Source: Pseudomonas sp. ACN8 (GTDB taxonomy: Bacteria > Pseudomonadota > Gammaproteobacteria > Pseudomonadales > Pseudomonadaceae). Taken from it: a DNA stretch of 64,000 nt. Of the stretch, positions 54,263 to 62,633 are shown piece by piece (position 1 is the first letter of the stretch; each line of letters begins with the position of its first letter). The stretch spans positions 62,001-126,000 of the forward strand of contig NZ_MRCS01000007.1 of the NCBI RefSeq assembly GCF_002303925.1, given 5' to 3'. The notes beneath the pieces are model-generated. The model was given only the letters and a program-made list of their open reading frames with translations. It ran no database searches and was not told the DNA's origin. The position numbers and the translations under genes were made by a program.

Positions 54263-57157
54263 ATGCAAACCGACACAACTCGCGAGAACCCGCAGGGCAC
54301 CTTGCCGCAGGCCGCCGATTCGAATCCGGATCTGTCCGCCACCGCGCCAGGCCAGCTGCGTGTGATCAAGCGTAACGGCACTGTCGTTCCCTACACCGAT
54401 GACAAAATCACCGTCGCCATCACCAAAGCGTTCCTCGCAGTTGAAGGCGGCACCGCTGCTGCCTCGTCGCGAATCCACGACACCGTTGCCCGCCTGACCG
54501 AACAGGTCACCGCGACCTTCAAGCGTCGCATGCCTTCGGGCGGCACCATCCACATCGAAGAAATCCAGGACCAGGTCGAACTGGCCCTGATGCGTGCCGG
54601 CGAGCAGAAAGTCGCTCGCGACTACGTGATCTACCGTGACGGTCGTTCGAAAGAACGCGCTGCCCACGCACCGGCCGAAGAAGCGGTCAACGCTCACCCG
54701 TCGATCCGCATCACCCGTGCCGACGGCAGCCTGGCGCCGCTGGACATGGGCCGCCTGAACACCATCGTCACCGAAGCGTGCGAAGGCCTGGAAGAAGTCG
54801 ACGGCGACCTGATCCAGCGCGAAACCCTGAAGAACCTGTACGACGGCGTGGCCCTGACCGACGTCAACACCGCCCTGGTGATGACCGCCCGCACCCTGGT
54901 TGAACGCGAGCCGAACTACTCGTTCGTCACCGCCCGCCTGCTGATGGACACCCTGCGTGCCGAAGGCCTGGGCTTCCTCGAAGTGGCCGAGAGCGCCACT
55001 CACCACGAAATGGTCGACCTGTACGCCAAGGCACTGCCGGCCTACATCGCCAAAGGTATCGAGTTCGAACTGCTGAACCCTGTGCTGGCCACCTTCGACC
55101 TGGAAAAACTGGGCAAGGCGATCAACCACGAGCGCGACCAGCAGTTCACTTACCTGGGCCTGCAAACCCTGTACGACCGTTACTTCATCCACAAGGATGG
55201 CGTGCGTTTCGAACTGCCGCAGATCTTCTTCATGCGCGTGGCCATGGGCCTGGCGATCGAAGAGAAGCACAAAGAAGACCGCGCGATCGAGTTCTACAAC
55301 CTGCTGTCGTCCTTCGACTACATGTCGTCGACTCCGACCCTGTTCAACGCCGGTACCCTGCGTCCACAGCTGTCGAGCTGCTACCTGACCACCGTGCCGG
55401 ATGACCTGTCGGGCATCTACCACGCGATCCACGACAACGCCATGCTGTCGAAATTCGCTGGCGGCCTGGGCAACGACTGGACGCCGGTTCGTGCGCTGGG
55501 TTCGTACATCAAGGGCACCAACGGCAAATCCCAGGGCGTTGTTCCGTTCCTGAAAGTCGTGAACGACACCGCCGTTGCCGTTAACCAGGGTGGCAAGCGC
55601 AAAGGCGCTGTGTGTGCCTACCTGGAAACCTGGCACATGGACATCGAAGAGTTCATCGAACTCCGTAAGAACACCGGTGATGACCGTCGTCGTACCCACG
55701 ACATGAACACCGCCAACTGGATCCCTGACCTGTTCATGAAGCGTGTCTTCGATGACGGCAAGTGGACCCTGTTCTCGCCATCCGAAGTACCGGACCTGCA
55801 CGACCTGACCGGCAAGGCCTTCGAAGAGCGTTACGAGTACTACGAAGCCCTGACCGAGTACCCGGGCAAGGTCAAGCTGTTCAAGACCATCCAGGCCAAA
55901 GACCTGTGGCGCAAAATGCTGTCCATGCTGTTTGAAACCGGCCACCCATGGCTGACCTTCAAAGACCCGTGCAACCTGCGCAGCCCACAGCAGCACGTGG
56001 GCGTGGTCCACAGCTCGAACCTGTGCACCGAGATCACCTTGAACACCAACAAGGACGAGATCGCCGTTTGCAACCTGGGCTCGATCAACCTGCCGAACCA
56101 CATCGTCAACGGCAAGCTGGACACCGCCAAGCTGGAACGCACCGTGAACACCGCCGTGCGCATGCTCGATAACGTGATCGACATCAACTACTACTCGGTG
56201 CCGCAAGCGAAGAACTCCAACTTCAAGCACCGTCCGGTCGGACTGGGCATCATGGGCTTCCAGGACGCTTTGTACCTGCAGCACATTCCTTACGGTTCCG
56301 ATGCTGCCGTGCAGTTCGCCGACACATCCATGGAAGCGGTCAGCTACTTCGCGATCCAGGCGTCCTGCGACCTGGCTGACGAGCGTGGCGCCTACGAGAC
56401 GTTCCAGGGCTCGCTGTGGTCCAAAGGCATCCTGCCGCTGGATTCGCAACAGATCCTGATCGAGGCCCGTGGCCAGAAGTACATCGATGTCGACCTGAAC
56501 GAATCCCTGGACTGGGCACCTGTTCGCGCCCGTGTACAGAAAGGCATCCGTAACTCGAACATCATGGCCATCGCACCGACCGCAACCATCGCCAACATCA
56601 CTGGCGTCTCGCAGTCGATCGAACCGACCTACCAGAACCTGTATGTGAAATCGAACCTGTCGGGCGAATTCACCGTGATCAACCCGTACCTGGTTCGCGA
56701 CCTGAAGGCTCGCGGCCTGTGGGACTCGGTCATGATCAACGACCTGAAGTACTACGACGGTTCGGTGCAGCAGATCGAGCGCATCCCGCAGGAACTCAAA
56801 GAGCTCTACGCGACTGCCTTCGAAGTGGACACCAAGTGGATCGTCGACGCCGCCAGCCGTCGCCAGAAGTGGATCGACCAGGCTCAGTCGCTGAACCTGT
56901 ACATCGCCGGCGCTTCGGGCAAGAAGCTGGACGTGACCTACCGCATGGCTTGGTACCGTGGTCTGAAAACCACTTACTACCTCCGTGCCCTGGCTGCGAC
57001 CAGCACCGAGAAGTCGACCATCAACACCGGCAAGCTGAACGCTGTTTCCAGCGGCGGCAACCACGGTGACGACTCGGTCCTGGCAGCGCCTGCCGGCCCT
57101 GCTCCAGTGCCGAAGGCTTGCGCCATCGACGAGCCGGATTGCGAAGCTTGCCAGTAA
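54263..57157 (+). CDS. nrdA: Class Ia ribonucleoside-diphosphate reductase alpha subunit
   Basis: A 964-residue catalytic subunit reducing NDPs to dNDPs. It has two N-terminal ATP-cone regions (about 32-125, starting RVIKRNGTVVPYTDDK; about 147-240, starting SIRITRADGS), as known for Pseudomonas NrdA. The barrel has SSCYLTTVPD, the radical-site NLCTEITLNTNKDEIAVCNLGSINLP, and a C-terminal redox pair in PDCEACQ. The start is at MQTDTTRE. nrdB is not adjacent: a terminator and then minus-strand flgE follow. Control is by the NrdR and DnaA sites above. Confidence 0.97.
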   Translation: MQTDTTRENPQGTLPQAADSNPDLSATAPGQLRVIKRNGTVVPYTDDKITVAITKAFLAVEGGTAAASSRIHDTVARLTEQVTATFKRRMPSGGTIHIEEIQDQVELALMRAGEQKVARDYVIYRDGRSKERAAHAPAEEAVNAHPSIRITRADGSLAPLDMGRLNTIVTEACEGLEEVDGDLIQRETLKNLYDGVALTDVNTALVMTARTLVEREPNYSFVTARLLMDTLRAEGLGFLEVAESATHHEMVDLYAKALPAYIAKGIEFELLNPVLATFDLEKLGKAINHERDQQFTYLGLQTLYDRYFIHKDGVRFELPQIFFMRVAMGLAIEEKHKEDRAIEFYNLLSSFDYMSSTPTLFNAGTLRPQLSSCYLTTVPDDLSGIYHAIHDNAMLSKFAGGLGNDWTPVRALGSYIKGTNGKSQGVVPFLKVVNDTAVAVNQGGKRKGAVCAYLETWHMDIEEFIELRKNTGDDRRRTHDMNTANWIPDLFMKRVFDDGKWTLFSPSEVPDLHDLTGKAFEERYEYYEALTEYPGKVKLFKTIQAKDLWRKMLSMLFETGHPWLTFKDPCNLRSPQQHVGVVHSSNLCTEITLNTNKDEIAVCNLGSINLPNHIVNGKLDTAKLERTVNTAVRMLDNVIDINYYSVPQAKNSNFKHRPVGLGIMGFQDALYLQHIPYGSDAAVQFADTSMEAVSYFAIQASCDLADERGAYETFQGSLWSKGILPLDSQQILIEARGQKYIDVDLNESLDWAPVRARVQKGIRNSNIMAIAPTATIANITGVSQSIEPTYQNLYVKSNLSGEFTVINPYLVRDLKARGLWDSVMINDLKYYDGSVQQIERIPQELKELYATAFEVDTKWIVDAASRRQKWIDQAQSLNLYIAGASGKKLDVTYRMAWYRGLKTTYYLRALAATSTEKSTINTGKLNAVSSGGNHGDDSVLAAPAGPAPVPKACAIDEPDCEACQ

Positions 57158-57191
57158 GCTGAGCCCGTGAGCGCCGCAAGGCGCTTACTCG

Positions 57192-57231
57192 AAACCCCCG
57201 ATCAGCCTCTGGCGGGTCGGGGGTTTTCTTT
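57192..57231 (+). terminator. Rho-independent terminator of nrdA
   Basis: AAACCCCCGA / TCGGGGGTTTT stem with an internal CGCCAGAGG-containing loop, followed by TTTTCTTTT. Confidence 0.9.
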
Positions 57232-57263
57232 TGCCCCAAGGAAAATGGTGCCCGGTCTGACAC

Positions 57264-57335
57264 CATCGCGAGCAGGCTCGCTCCTACAGTTGATCGTGTT
57301 TATCTGGAAAGACCAGTTCAGCCTGCTCGCGATGA
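57264..57335. repeat. REP doublet with a damaged second unit
   Basis: The left unit TCGCGAGCAGGCTCGCTCCTAC is intact. The right one keeps only GCCTGCTCGCGATGAGG, its outer arm having been lost. Confidence 0.7.
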
Positions 57336-57368
57336 GGCCGTCACCTCCAACACAAAACCATAGGCCAC

Positions 57369-57392
57369 AAAAAAGCCCCTCTACGAGGGGCT
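57369..57392 (-). terminator. Rho-independent terminator of flgBCDE
   Basis: On the minus strand AGCCCCTC-GTA-GAGGGGCT followed by TTTTT, 23 bp after the flgE stop. Confidence 0.93.
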
Positions 57393-57414
57393 CCTTGCAC
57401 AGCACAATCCAGCA

Positions 57415-58755
57415 TCAAGTCATCTGAATGATGGTCTGCATGATGGTGCTCTGGGTGGAGATGGTCTTGGCGTTCGCCTGGTAGTTGCTCTGCGCCTTGA
57501 TCAAGTCGACCAGTTCGTTGGTCAGGTTGACGTTGGACTCCTCCAGGGAGTTGGAAACGATCGAACCCAGCGTGCCGGTTTCCGGCGCATCGTAGCCCGG
57601 AATGCCCGAGTTGTAGGTTTCCTTCCAGCTAGTGCCACCCACCGGCTGCAGACCTTGTTCGTTGGTGAAACTGGCCAACGAAATCTGACCGATTGGCTTG
57701 GTCTGGTTGTTGCTGAAGTTGGCCAGCAGTACGCCGCTGCCGTCGATGGTCAGGTTGGTGATCTGGCCCGTGGCATAACCGTTCTGCGACGGAATCGAAC
57801 GCGCGGTGTCGGCGTTGAACTGGGTGGTGTTGCCCATGGCGATGGTCAGGCCCGCCGGGTCGGCTGCTGCGCCGTTGGCTGTCCAGACACCGTTGGTGAC
57901 GGTGCCCGGCGTCCAGTTGCTGATTTTCAGGTCATCGCTGGTGGTCGATGTTGGCGGGGTCGTCGGCGGCGTCACTGGCGTGGTGACCGAAACCAGTTTA
58001 CCGGATGTATCAAATGTCATGGTCGAAGCAATTGGATCAACTGCACCCGTGCCGGTAGGCGAGGAGCCGTCCGGGTTGCGGCCATCGATCAGGGTGTAGG
58101 TATCCCAAGTGTTCGGCCCGGTCTTGACCATGTATTGATCCATGGTGTGCTGGTTACCCTGAGTGTCGAAAATCGGGGTACTGAACTGCTTGGTGAAAGT
58201 TGCCTGTTTGGTCGGATCGAATTTGTTGGTAGCGACCGACTGATCAATCACCACGGCCGTAGAGTTCAGGTTGATCGTGGACGAAACGGTGCTGGTGGAT
58301 TTTGGCGCCAGATTGGAGGTGTCGATCCGCAGGTCGGTCAACACGCCATTGAGGATCTTGCCATTGGAGTCCACGCCATAACCCTGCAGACGAGCCGTAC
58401 CGTCGCTGTTCGTCACGTAGCCATCCTTGTCGGTCTTGAACGTACCGGCACGGGTGTAGGTCAGCGAACCGTTGTTGCTCATGACGAAGAAGCCGTTGCC
58501 CTGGATTCCCATGTCGAGCACGTTGCCGGTGTTGTTCACGTCACCCTGGCCGAACTGCTGGGAAATGTTGGCCAGGCGCACGCCGTTGCCGACGGTCTTG
58601 CTGCCGGTGCCCAGGCGAGTTGCCGAGTACACATCTTCGAATTCCGCACGGGACGATTTGAACCCGGTGGTCGCGACGTTGGCGATGTTGTTGCCGGTCA
58701 CGTCCAGTTGTTTGTTGGATGCAAAGAGACCGCTAAGGCCGATATTAAAAGACAT
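57415..58755 (-). CDS. flgE: Flagellar hook protein FlgE
   Basis: A 446-residue hook subunit. The conserved N-terminal rod/hook helix MSFNIGLSGLFASNKQLDVTGNNIANVATTGFK and C-terminal EESNVNLTNELVDLIKAQSNYQANAKTI form the D0 coiled coils; the middle (about 130-400) is variable. A Thr/Pro/Ser-rich linker (TTPVTPPTTPPTSTTSDD) sits near residue 265 in the exposed domain. It is exported by the flagellar type III system and is last in flgBCDE. Confidence 0.96.
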   Translation of the reverse strand: MSFNIGLSGLFASNKQLDVTGNNIANVATTGFKSSRAEFEDVYSATRLGTGSKTVGNGVRLANISQQFGQGDVNNTGNVLDMGIQGNGFFVMSNNGSLTYTRAGTFKTDKDGYVTNSDGTARLQGYGVDSNGKILNGVLTDLRIDTSNLAPKSTSTVSSTINLNSTAVVIDQSVATNKFDPTKQATFTKQFSTPIFDTQGNQHTMDQYMVKTGPNTWDTYTLIDGRNPDGSSPTGTGAVDPIASTMTFDTSGKLVSVTTPVTPPTTPPTSTTSDDLKISNWTPGTVTNGVWTANGAAADPAGLTIAMGNTTQFNADTARSIPSQNGYATGQITNLTIDGSGVLLANFSNNQTKPIGQISLASFTNEQGLQPVGGTSWKETYNSGIPGYDAPETGTLGSIVSNSLEESNVNLTNELVDLIKAQSNYQANAKTISTQSTIMQTIIQMT

Positions 58756-58786
58756 AATCCACTCCTTTGTGCCGGGTTAGTCGGCC

Positions 58787-59509
58787 TTACATGCCAATGG
58801 TTTGTACTTTGGACAGAGCGACGGTACCCAGCCCGGCCAGATTGAGCATCAACTCACCGCCAGTCTGGCTGATGGTCACGCTGTTGACGGTCGCTGGCAG
58901 GTTGGTGATCAGTGCCACGGACTGCCCATCGATCGTGCTGGTAGCACCGAAGGTGTACGTACCTGCAGCGACCGTTTCGCCCGCGTCATTCTTGCCGTCC
59001 CAGATGAAGCTGGCGTTGCCTGCTTTCTGAGCACCCAGGTCGATGGTGCGTACGGTCTTGCCGTCCGCATCAGTGATCTTCAGGGTCGCGGCGGCCACCG
59101 ACGATGGCACCACCACCGTACCGCTGAGGCTCTTCGACGTGTCGACCACAGCCTTGTCACCGGGTGCAATGACCGAACGCCCCACCAGCGAAGAAGCCTG
59201 CAATGCCTGGGACGAGTTGTAGTTGCTGGCCAGCCCGCTCACGGTGTCGTTGAGCGAGGTGATGCCTTCCAGGCTGCTGAACTGCGCCAACTGGGCCACG
59301 AAAGCACCGTTGTCTTGCGGCTCCAGCGGGTTCTGGTTTTTCAGCTGGGTCACCAGCAACTGCAGGAATGCATCCTTGCCCAGAGCTTTGTTGCCCGTGG
59401 CGCTGCCGGTTGCCGACGCAAGACCATCAGTCGTGGTGGTGGTCTTGACCGAAGAGTTGGCCAGGATGTCCTTGAGGCTCAAACCACTGGTGGAATCGGT
59501 AACACTCAT
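58787..59509 (-). CDS. flgD: Flagellar hook assembly/capping protein FlgD
   Basis: A 240-residue hook scaffold. The N-terminal export region contains KDAFLQLLVTQLKNQNPLEPQDNGAFVAQLAQFSSLEGI, followed by tudor/FNIII-like domains with FIWDGKNDAGETVAAGTYTF. It caps the growing hook and is then replaced by FlgK. It lies 31 bp before flgE. Confidence 0.95.
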   Translation of the reverse strand: MSVTDSTSGLSLKDILANSSVKTTTTTDGLASATGSATGNKALGKDAFLQLLVTQLKNQNPLEPQDNGAFVAQLAQFSSLEGITSLNDTVSGLASNYNSSQALQASSLVGRSVIAPGDKAVVDTSKSLSGTVVVPSSVAAATLKITDADGKTVRTIDLGAQKAGNASFIWDGKNDAGETVAAGTYTFGATSTIDGQSVALITNLPATVNSVTISQTGGELMLNLAGLGTVALSKVQTIGM

Positions 59510-59524
59510 CTGAGTCGCCCCTTA

Positions 59525-59968
59525 TCACTGACCGAGGGTCAGGACCTTCTGCATCATGGTTTTGGCGGTGTTCATCATTTCGGCGTTGGTCTGGAACGAA
59601 CGGCTCGCGGAAATCATGTCGGCCATTTCTTCAACCACGTTGACGTTCGGGTAGTAGACGTAACCCTTGGCATCGGCCGCCGGATGGTTCGGCTCGTAGC
59701 GAGCTTCGAGGTTGCTCTGGTCTTCGACCACACCCAGCACCTGCACGCCCTCACCGGCGGCGTCCTGGCTCTGGAACAGCGAGTCGCTGCCGCCGCTCTG
59801 CCCGCCCTGGAACATGGTGGCGAATACCGGGTGGCGCGCACGGTAGGTCTGGTCGATGCTCGACGAGACGGTCTCGGCGTTGGCGATGTTCGAAGCGACG
59901 GTGTTCAAGCGCGTGGTCTGCGCACTCATGCCGCTACCGGCAATGTTGAAAACACTGGATAGAGACAT
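59525..59968 (-). CDS. flgC: Flagellar proximal rod protein FlgC
   Basis: A 147-residue rod protein. It has the N-terminal FNIAGSGMSAQTTRLNTVASNIANA and C-terminal PNVNVVEEMADMISASRSFQTNAEMMNTAK, the hallmark rod/hook helices. It lies 3 bp after flgB and 15 bp before flgD. Confidence 0.96.
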   Translation of the reverse strand: MSLSSVFNIAGSGMSAQTTRLNTVASNIANAETVSSSIDQTYRARHPVFATMFQGGQSGGSDSLFQSQDAAGEGVQVLGVVEDQSNLEARYEPNHPAADAKGYVYYPNVNVVEEMADMISASRSFQTNAEMMNTAKTMMQKVLTLGQ

Positions 59969-59971
59969 GGC

Positions 59972-60379
59972 TTACTCTCCGCGCAGGGCTGACACCAGCC
60001 CTTTGAATTTGCTGTTGAGCAGGGTGAAGCTGGCCTGGAAGCCGATCGCGTTTTCCGCGTAGTTCGACTGTTCAAGCTGAGCATCCACGGTGTTCTGGTC
60101 GATCGACGGTTGCATCGGCGTGCGATACAGCAACGATTCGTCGCCATTGCCCAGGCCTTCAGCCTCGATATGACGGCTGTTGGTCATGTTCAAGGCGAAG
60201 GTGCCGCTTTTGGTTTTCTCGTTCTGCTCGGCGAGCACTTTGGAGAAGTCCAGGTCCCGAGCCTTGTAGTTCGGGGTATCGGCGTTGGCAATGTTATTGG
60301 CCAGGACTTCGGCACGCTGGGCGCGGAAGCCCAGGGCTTGTTCGTGGATACCGAGCGCTTTATCGAAGCTGATGCTCAT
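59972..60379 (-). CDS. flgB: Flagellar proximal rod protein FlgB
   Basis: A 135-residue rod protein with RAQRAEVLANNIANADTPNYKARDLDF near the N-terminus and a C-terminal helix containing NYAENAIGFQASFTLLNSKF. It is the first gene of the flgBCDE operon, 34 nt after the expected sigma-54 start point. Confidence 0.96.
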   Translation of the reverse strand: MSISFDKALGIHEQALGFRAQRAEVLANNIANADTPNYKARDLDFSKVLAEQNEKTKSGTFALNMTNSRHIEAEGLGNGDESLLYRTPMQPSIDQNTVDAQLEQSNYAENAIGFQASFTLLNSKFKGLVSALRGE

Positions 60380-60423
60380 GTCGGGAAACCTTCGGGTGAC
60401 CTGATTTTTCGTAGGATCAACTT

Positions 60424-60440
60424 AGCAAGCCCCATGCCAA
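60424..60440 (-). promoter_or_regulatory. Sigma-54 promoter of flgBCDE
   Basis: On the minus strand TTGGCATG-GGGC-TTGCT, a near-consensus -24/-12 element with start near 60413. FleR- or FleQ-type activation is expected from Pseudomonas flagellar biology. Confidence 0.85.
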
Positions 60441-60571
60441 TTCAAAAACCCCCGAAAACCGGGGCTTTCCCGGACATGGCAACGCGGCAATGCCAGAAAA
60501 GCGGCAACGGTTTTCCGCCGCATGCCGCTTTTCTGCCGCCTCCTCACCCTTTCAGAACACCACCGGCCACT

Positions 60572-60659
60572 GTGGGAGCGAGCCTGCTCGCGATAGCGGT
60601 GTATCTGGCAAAGTTGAGTTCAACTGTCAGGACGCCATCGCGAGCAGGCTCGCTCCTAC
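60572..60659. repeat. REP doublet
   Basis: GTGGGAGCGAGCCTGCTCGCGA on the left and TCGCGAGCAGGCTCGCTCCTAC on the right. One outer arm is of the GTGGG type and the other of the GTAGG type. Confidence 0.85.
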
Positions 60660-60693
60660 AGGAGAATGCAGTGCTGGCGAAAAATCGGCAGAC

Positions 60694-60729
60694 AAAAAAA
60701 CGGGAGCCCCTGAGGACTCCCGTTTTTTT
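60694..60729. terminator. Rho-independent terminator of cheVR (works in both directions)
   Basis: ACGGGAGCCCC / GGACTCCCGT stem flanked by seven A on one side and seven T on the other, 16 bp after the cheR stop. Confidence 0.92.
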
Positions 60730-60745
60730 GACAACACCAACAGAA

Positions 60746-61573
60746 TCACTTCGCCTGGTAAATGATCCCCGGGCTGCACTGGACCATCTGGTAATGATCC
60801 GGCAAGCCGTTCAGCGCTTCGGAAGCACCGAGGAACAGGTAACCGCCCGGCTTCAACGTGCTGTGGATGCGCAACAGGATGTCCTTCTTCACCTCGGCGG
60901 AGAAGTAGATCAACACGTTGCGGCAAAACACGATGTCGAACTTGCCGAGGGCCGCGTAGCTGTCCAGCAGGTTGAACGAGCGAAATTCCACACGGCTCTT
61001 GATCGGTGCCTTGATCGCCCAGCGCCCCGGCCCTTTCGGGTCGAAGTAACGCTGCAGCCGCTCAGGCGACAGACCGCGGCCGATGGCCAGGCTGTCGTAC
61101 TCGCCGTTCTTGCAGTTGTTCAGCATGGTGCCGGACAGGTCGGTGGCAACAATCTGCACCCCCATCCGCAACTGGCCCATGTTGACCCGTTCGAACTCGT
61201 CGATGGACATCGACAGCGAATACGGTTCCTGGCCCGACGAGCACGCTGCCGACCAGATGCGCAGGCGCTGGCCGGGACTGGCCTTGATCGCTTCGGGCAG
61301 TACCTTGTTCTTCAAGACTTCAAACGGGTAAGTGTCACGAAACCACAGGGTTTCGTTGGTGGTCATGGCATCCACCACCTGCTCGCGCAAACCGCTACGC
61401 GGCTGGGTCTGCATGCGCTGAACCAGTTCCCCCAAAGACTTGATGCCTTGCTGTTCCATCAGTTTATTGAGACGGCTGGAGACCAGGTACTGCTTGTTTT
61501 CACCGAGCAAAATGCCACAGGCTTTTTCCAGGAATACCCGGAACTGTTCGAAATCCAAATTACCCGTAGACAA
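60746..61573 (-). CDS. cheR: Chemotaxis protein methyltransferase CheR
   Basis: A 275-residue enzyme that methylates glutamates of chemoreceptors with SAM. It has an N-terminal helical domain (about 1-75), MTTNETLWFRDTYPF, SAM-site RIWSAACSSGQEPYSL, and FDIVFCRNVLIYFS. The start codon is TTG at 61573, well placed after AAGAGGCG; no ATG is available nearby. It lies 12 bp after cheV. Confidence 0.95.
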   Translation of the reverse strand: MSTGNLDFEQFRVFLEKACGILLGENKQYLVSSRLNKLMEQQGIKSLGELVQRMQTQPRSGLREQVVDAMTTNETLWFRDTYPFEVLKNKVLPEAIKASPGQRLRIWSAACSSGQEPYSLSMSIDEFERVNMGQLRMGVQIVATDLSGTMLNNCKNGEYDSLAIGRGLSPERLQRYFDPKGPGRWAIKAPIKSRVEFRSFNLLDSYAALGKFDIVFCRNVLIYFSAEVKKDILLRIHSTLKPGGYLFLGASEALNGLPDHYQMVQCSPGIIYQAK

Positions 61574-61585
61574 TGATGCCGCCTC

Positions 61586-62551
61586 TTAAATCGTGTTGAC
61601 TGCCAGGGACACGGGCCCCTGGCTGATATCTGCTGCTTTGATCCGGTCGACTACCCGGGATGCCAGGTCATCAGGACGGAACTTGGCCAGGAAGTCATCG
61701 GCACCGACCTTCTTGACCATCGCCTGATTGAATACCCCCGACAACGAAGTATGCAGGATGATATGAAGCTTTTGCATGCGCGGGTCGTTGCGGATTTCCG
61801 CCGTCAGGGTGTACCCGTCCATCTCCGGCATCTCGATGTCGGAGATCATCATCAGGAACTCTTCTTCCGGCTTCTTGCCCTCGTCGACCAGTTTGCGCAG
61901 GTAGTCCAGCGCCTGCCGACCATCGTTCAACGCCACCACTTCGACGCCGACCGTTTGCAGGCAACGCGTGACCTGCTTGCGCGCCACCGACGAGTCGTCG
62001 ACCGTCAGCACGCGCAACGAAAGCGCCTTGTGCTGGGTTTCGACATCCACCACACCGACGGAAATCGCTTCCGGCGTCGGCGCCACTTCCGCCAGCACCT
62101 TCTCGACGTCGATGATTTCGACCAACTGATTGTCGACCCGCGTCACCGCCGTCAGGTAATGATCGCGCCCGGTTCCCTTGGGCGGCGGATGGATCTCCTC
62201 CCAGTTCATGTTGACGATGCGTTCCACCGAACGCACCAGGAAACCCTGGGTCTTGGTGTTGTACTCCGTGATGATCACGAAGGGGTTGTGCTTGTCCTTC
62301 AACGCGCCGGAGCCGGTCGCCATCGCCAGATCAAGGATCGGAATGGTCGCCCCCCGGATGTTCGCCACGCCGCACACGACAGGACTGGACTTGGGCATCA
62401 GTGTCAGTTTGGGACATTGCAGCACCTCCCGAACCTTGAACACGTTGATCCCGTACAGCTGCTGGCCGTCGAGACGGAACAACAACAGCTCAAGGCGATT
62501 CTGCCCCACCAGTTGCGTGCGCTGGTTTACCGAATCCATTACACCAGCCAT
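61586..62551 (-). CDS. cheV: Chemotaxis coupling protein CheV
   Basis: A 321-residue hybrid of CheW and a receiver. The CheW domain (about 15-165) has LLFRLDGQQLYGINVFKVREVL and VPTPEAI-type strands. The receiver (about 185-310) has its phosphoacceptor in MISDIEMPEMDGYT. It couples receptors to CheA and may act as a phosphate sink for adaptation. It forms an operon with cheR and is divergent from flgA. Confidence 0.95.
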   Translation of the reverse strand: MAGVMDSVNQRTQLVGQNRLELLLFRLDGQQLYGINVFKVREVLQCPKLTLMPKSSPVVCGVANIRGATIPILDLAMATGSGALKDKHNPFVIITEYNTKTQGFLVRSVERIVNMNWEEIHPPPKGTGRDHYLTAVTRVDNQLVEIIDVEKVLAEVAPTPEAISVGVVDVETQHKALSLRVLTVDDSSVARKQVTRCLQTVGVEVVALNDGRQALDYLRKLVDEGKKPEEEFLMMISDIEMPEMDGYTLTAEIRNDPRMQKLHIILHTSLSGVFNQAMVKKVGADDFLAKFRPDDLASRVVDRIKAADISQGPVSLAVNTI

Positions 62552-62601
62552 GCCAGACTCCTACGCCAACGCCAAGTGTTGTTGCGACGTGCCTTCATCA
62601 C

Positions 62602-62627
62602 TAAACGGCACGGCGCTTGCTTTTTTA
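62602..62627 (-). promoter_or_regulatory. Possible sigma-28 promoter of cheVR
   Basis: On the minus strand -35-like TAAAAAAG (62627-62620), 10-bp spacer, -10-like GCCGTTTA (62609-62602). It is a weak match to TAAAGTTT-N11-GCCGATAA, but cheVR is FliA-dependent in P. aeruginosa. It overlaps the flgA promoter. Confidence 0.35.
62606..62621 (+). promoter_or_regulatory. Sigma-54 promoter of flgA
   Basis: CGGCACG-GCGC-TTGCT, with the -24 GG and -12 GC 10 bp apart. The predicted start (about 62632) is only 2 nt before the flgA ATG. Confidence 0.75.
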
Positions 62628-62633
62628 ATCGTT

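Larger units (their letters stand above)
60450..60745. other. Region between the flgB promoter and cheR
   Basis: It contains a 13-bp-arm inverted repeat (CAGAAAAGCGGCA at 60494-60506, its complement at 60523-60535) about 80-120 bp upstream of the flgB start, a possible activator site. It also holds a REP doublet (60572-60659) and the cheR terminator. No gene is seen. Confidence 0.55.

Noticed and set aside
53959..54375. A 138-codon open frame overlapping the start of nrdA
   Set aside because: It runs out of frame into nrdA, lies on the nrdA control region, and has no ribosome site or domain.
54095..57064. A 989-codon open frame antisense to nrdA
   Set aside because: It mirrors nrdA over its full length. 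The frame is kept open by high-GC codon bias, the translation is low-complexity and no domain is visible.
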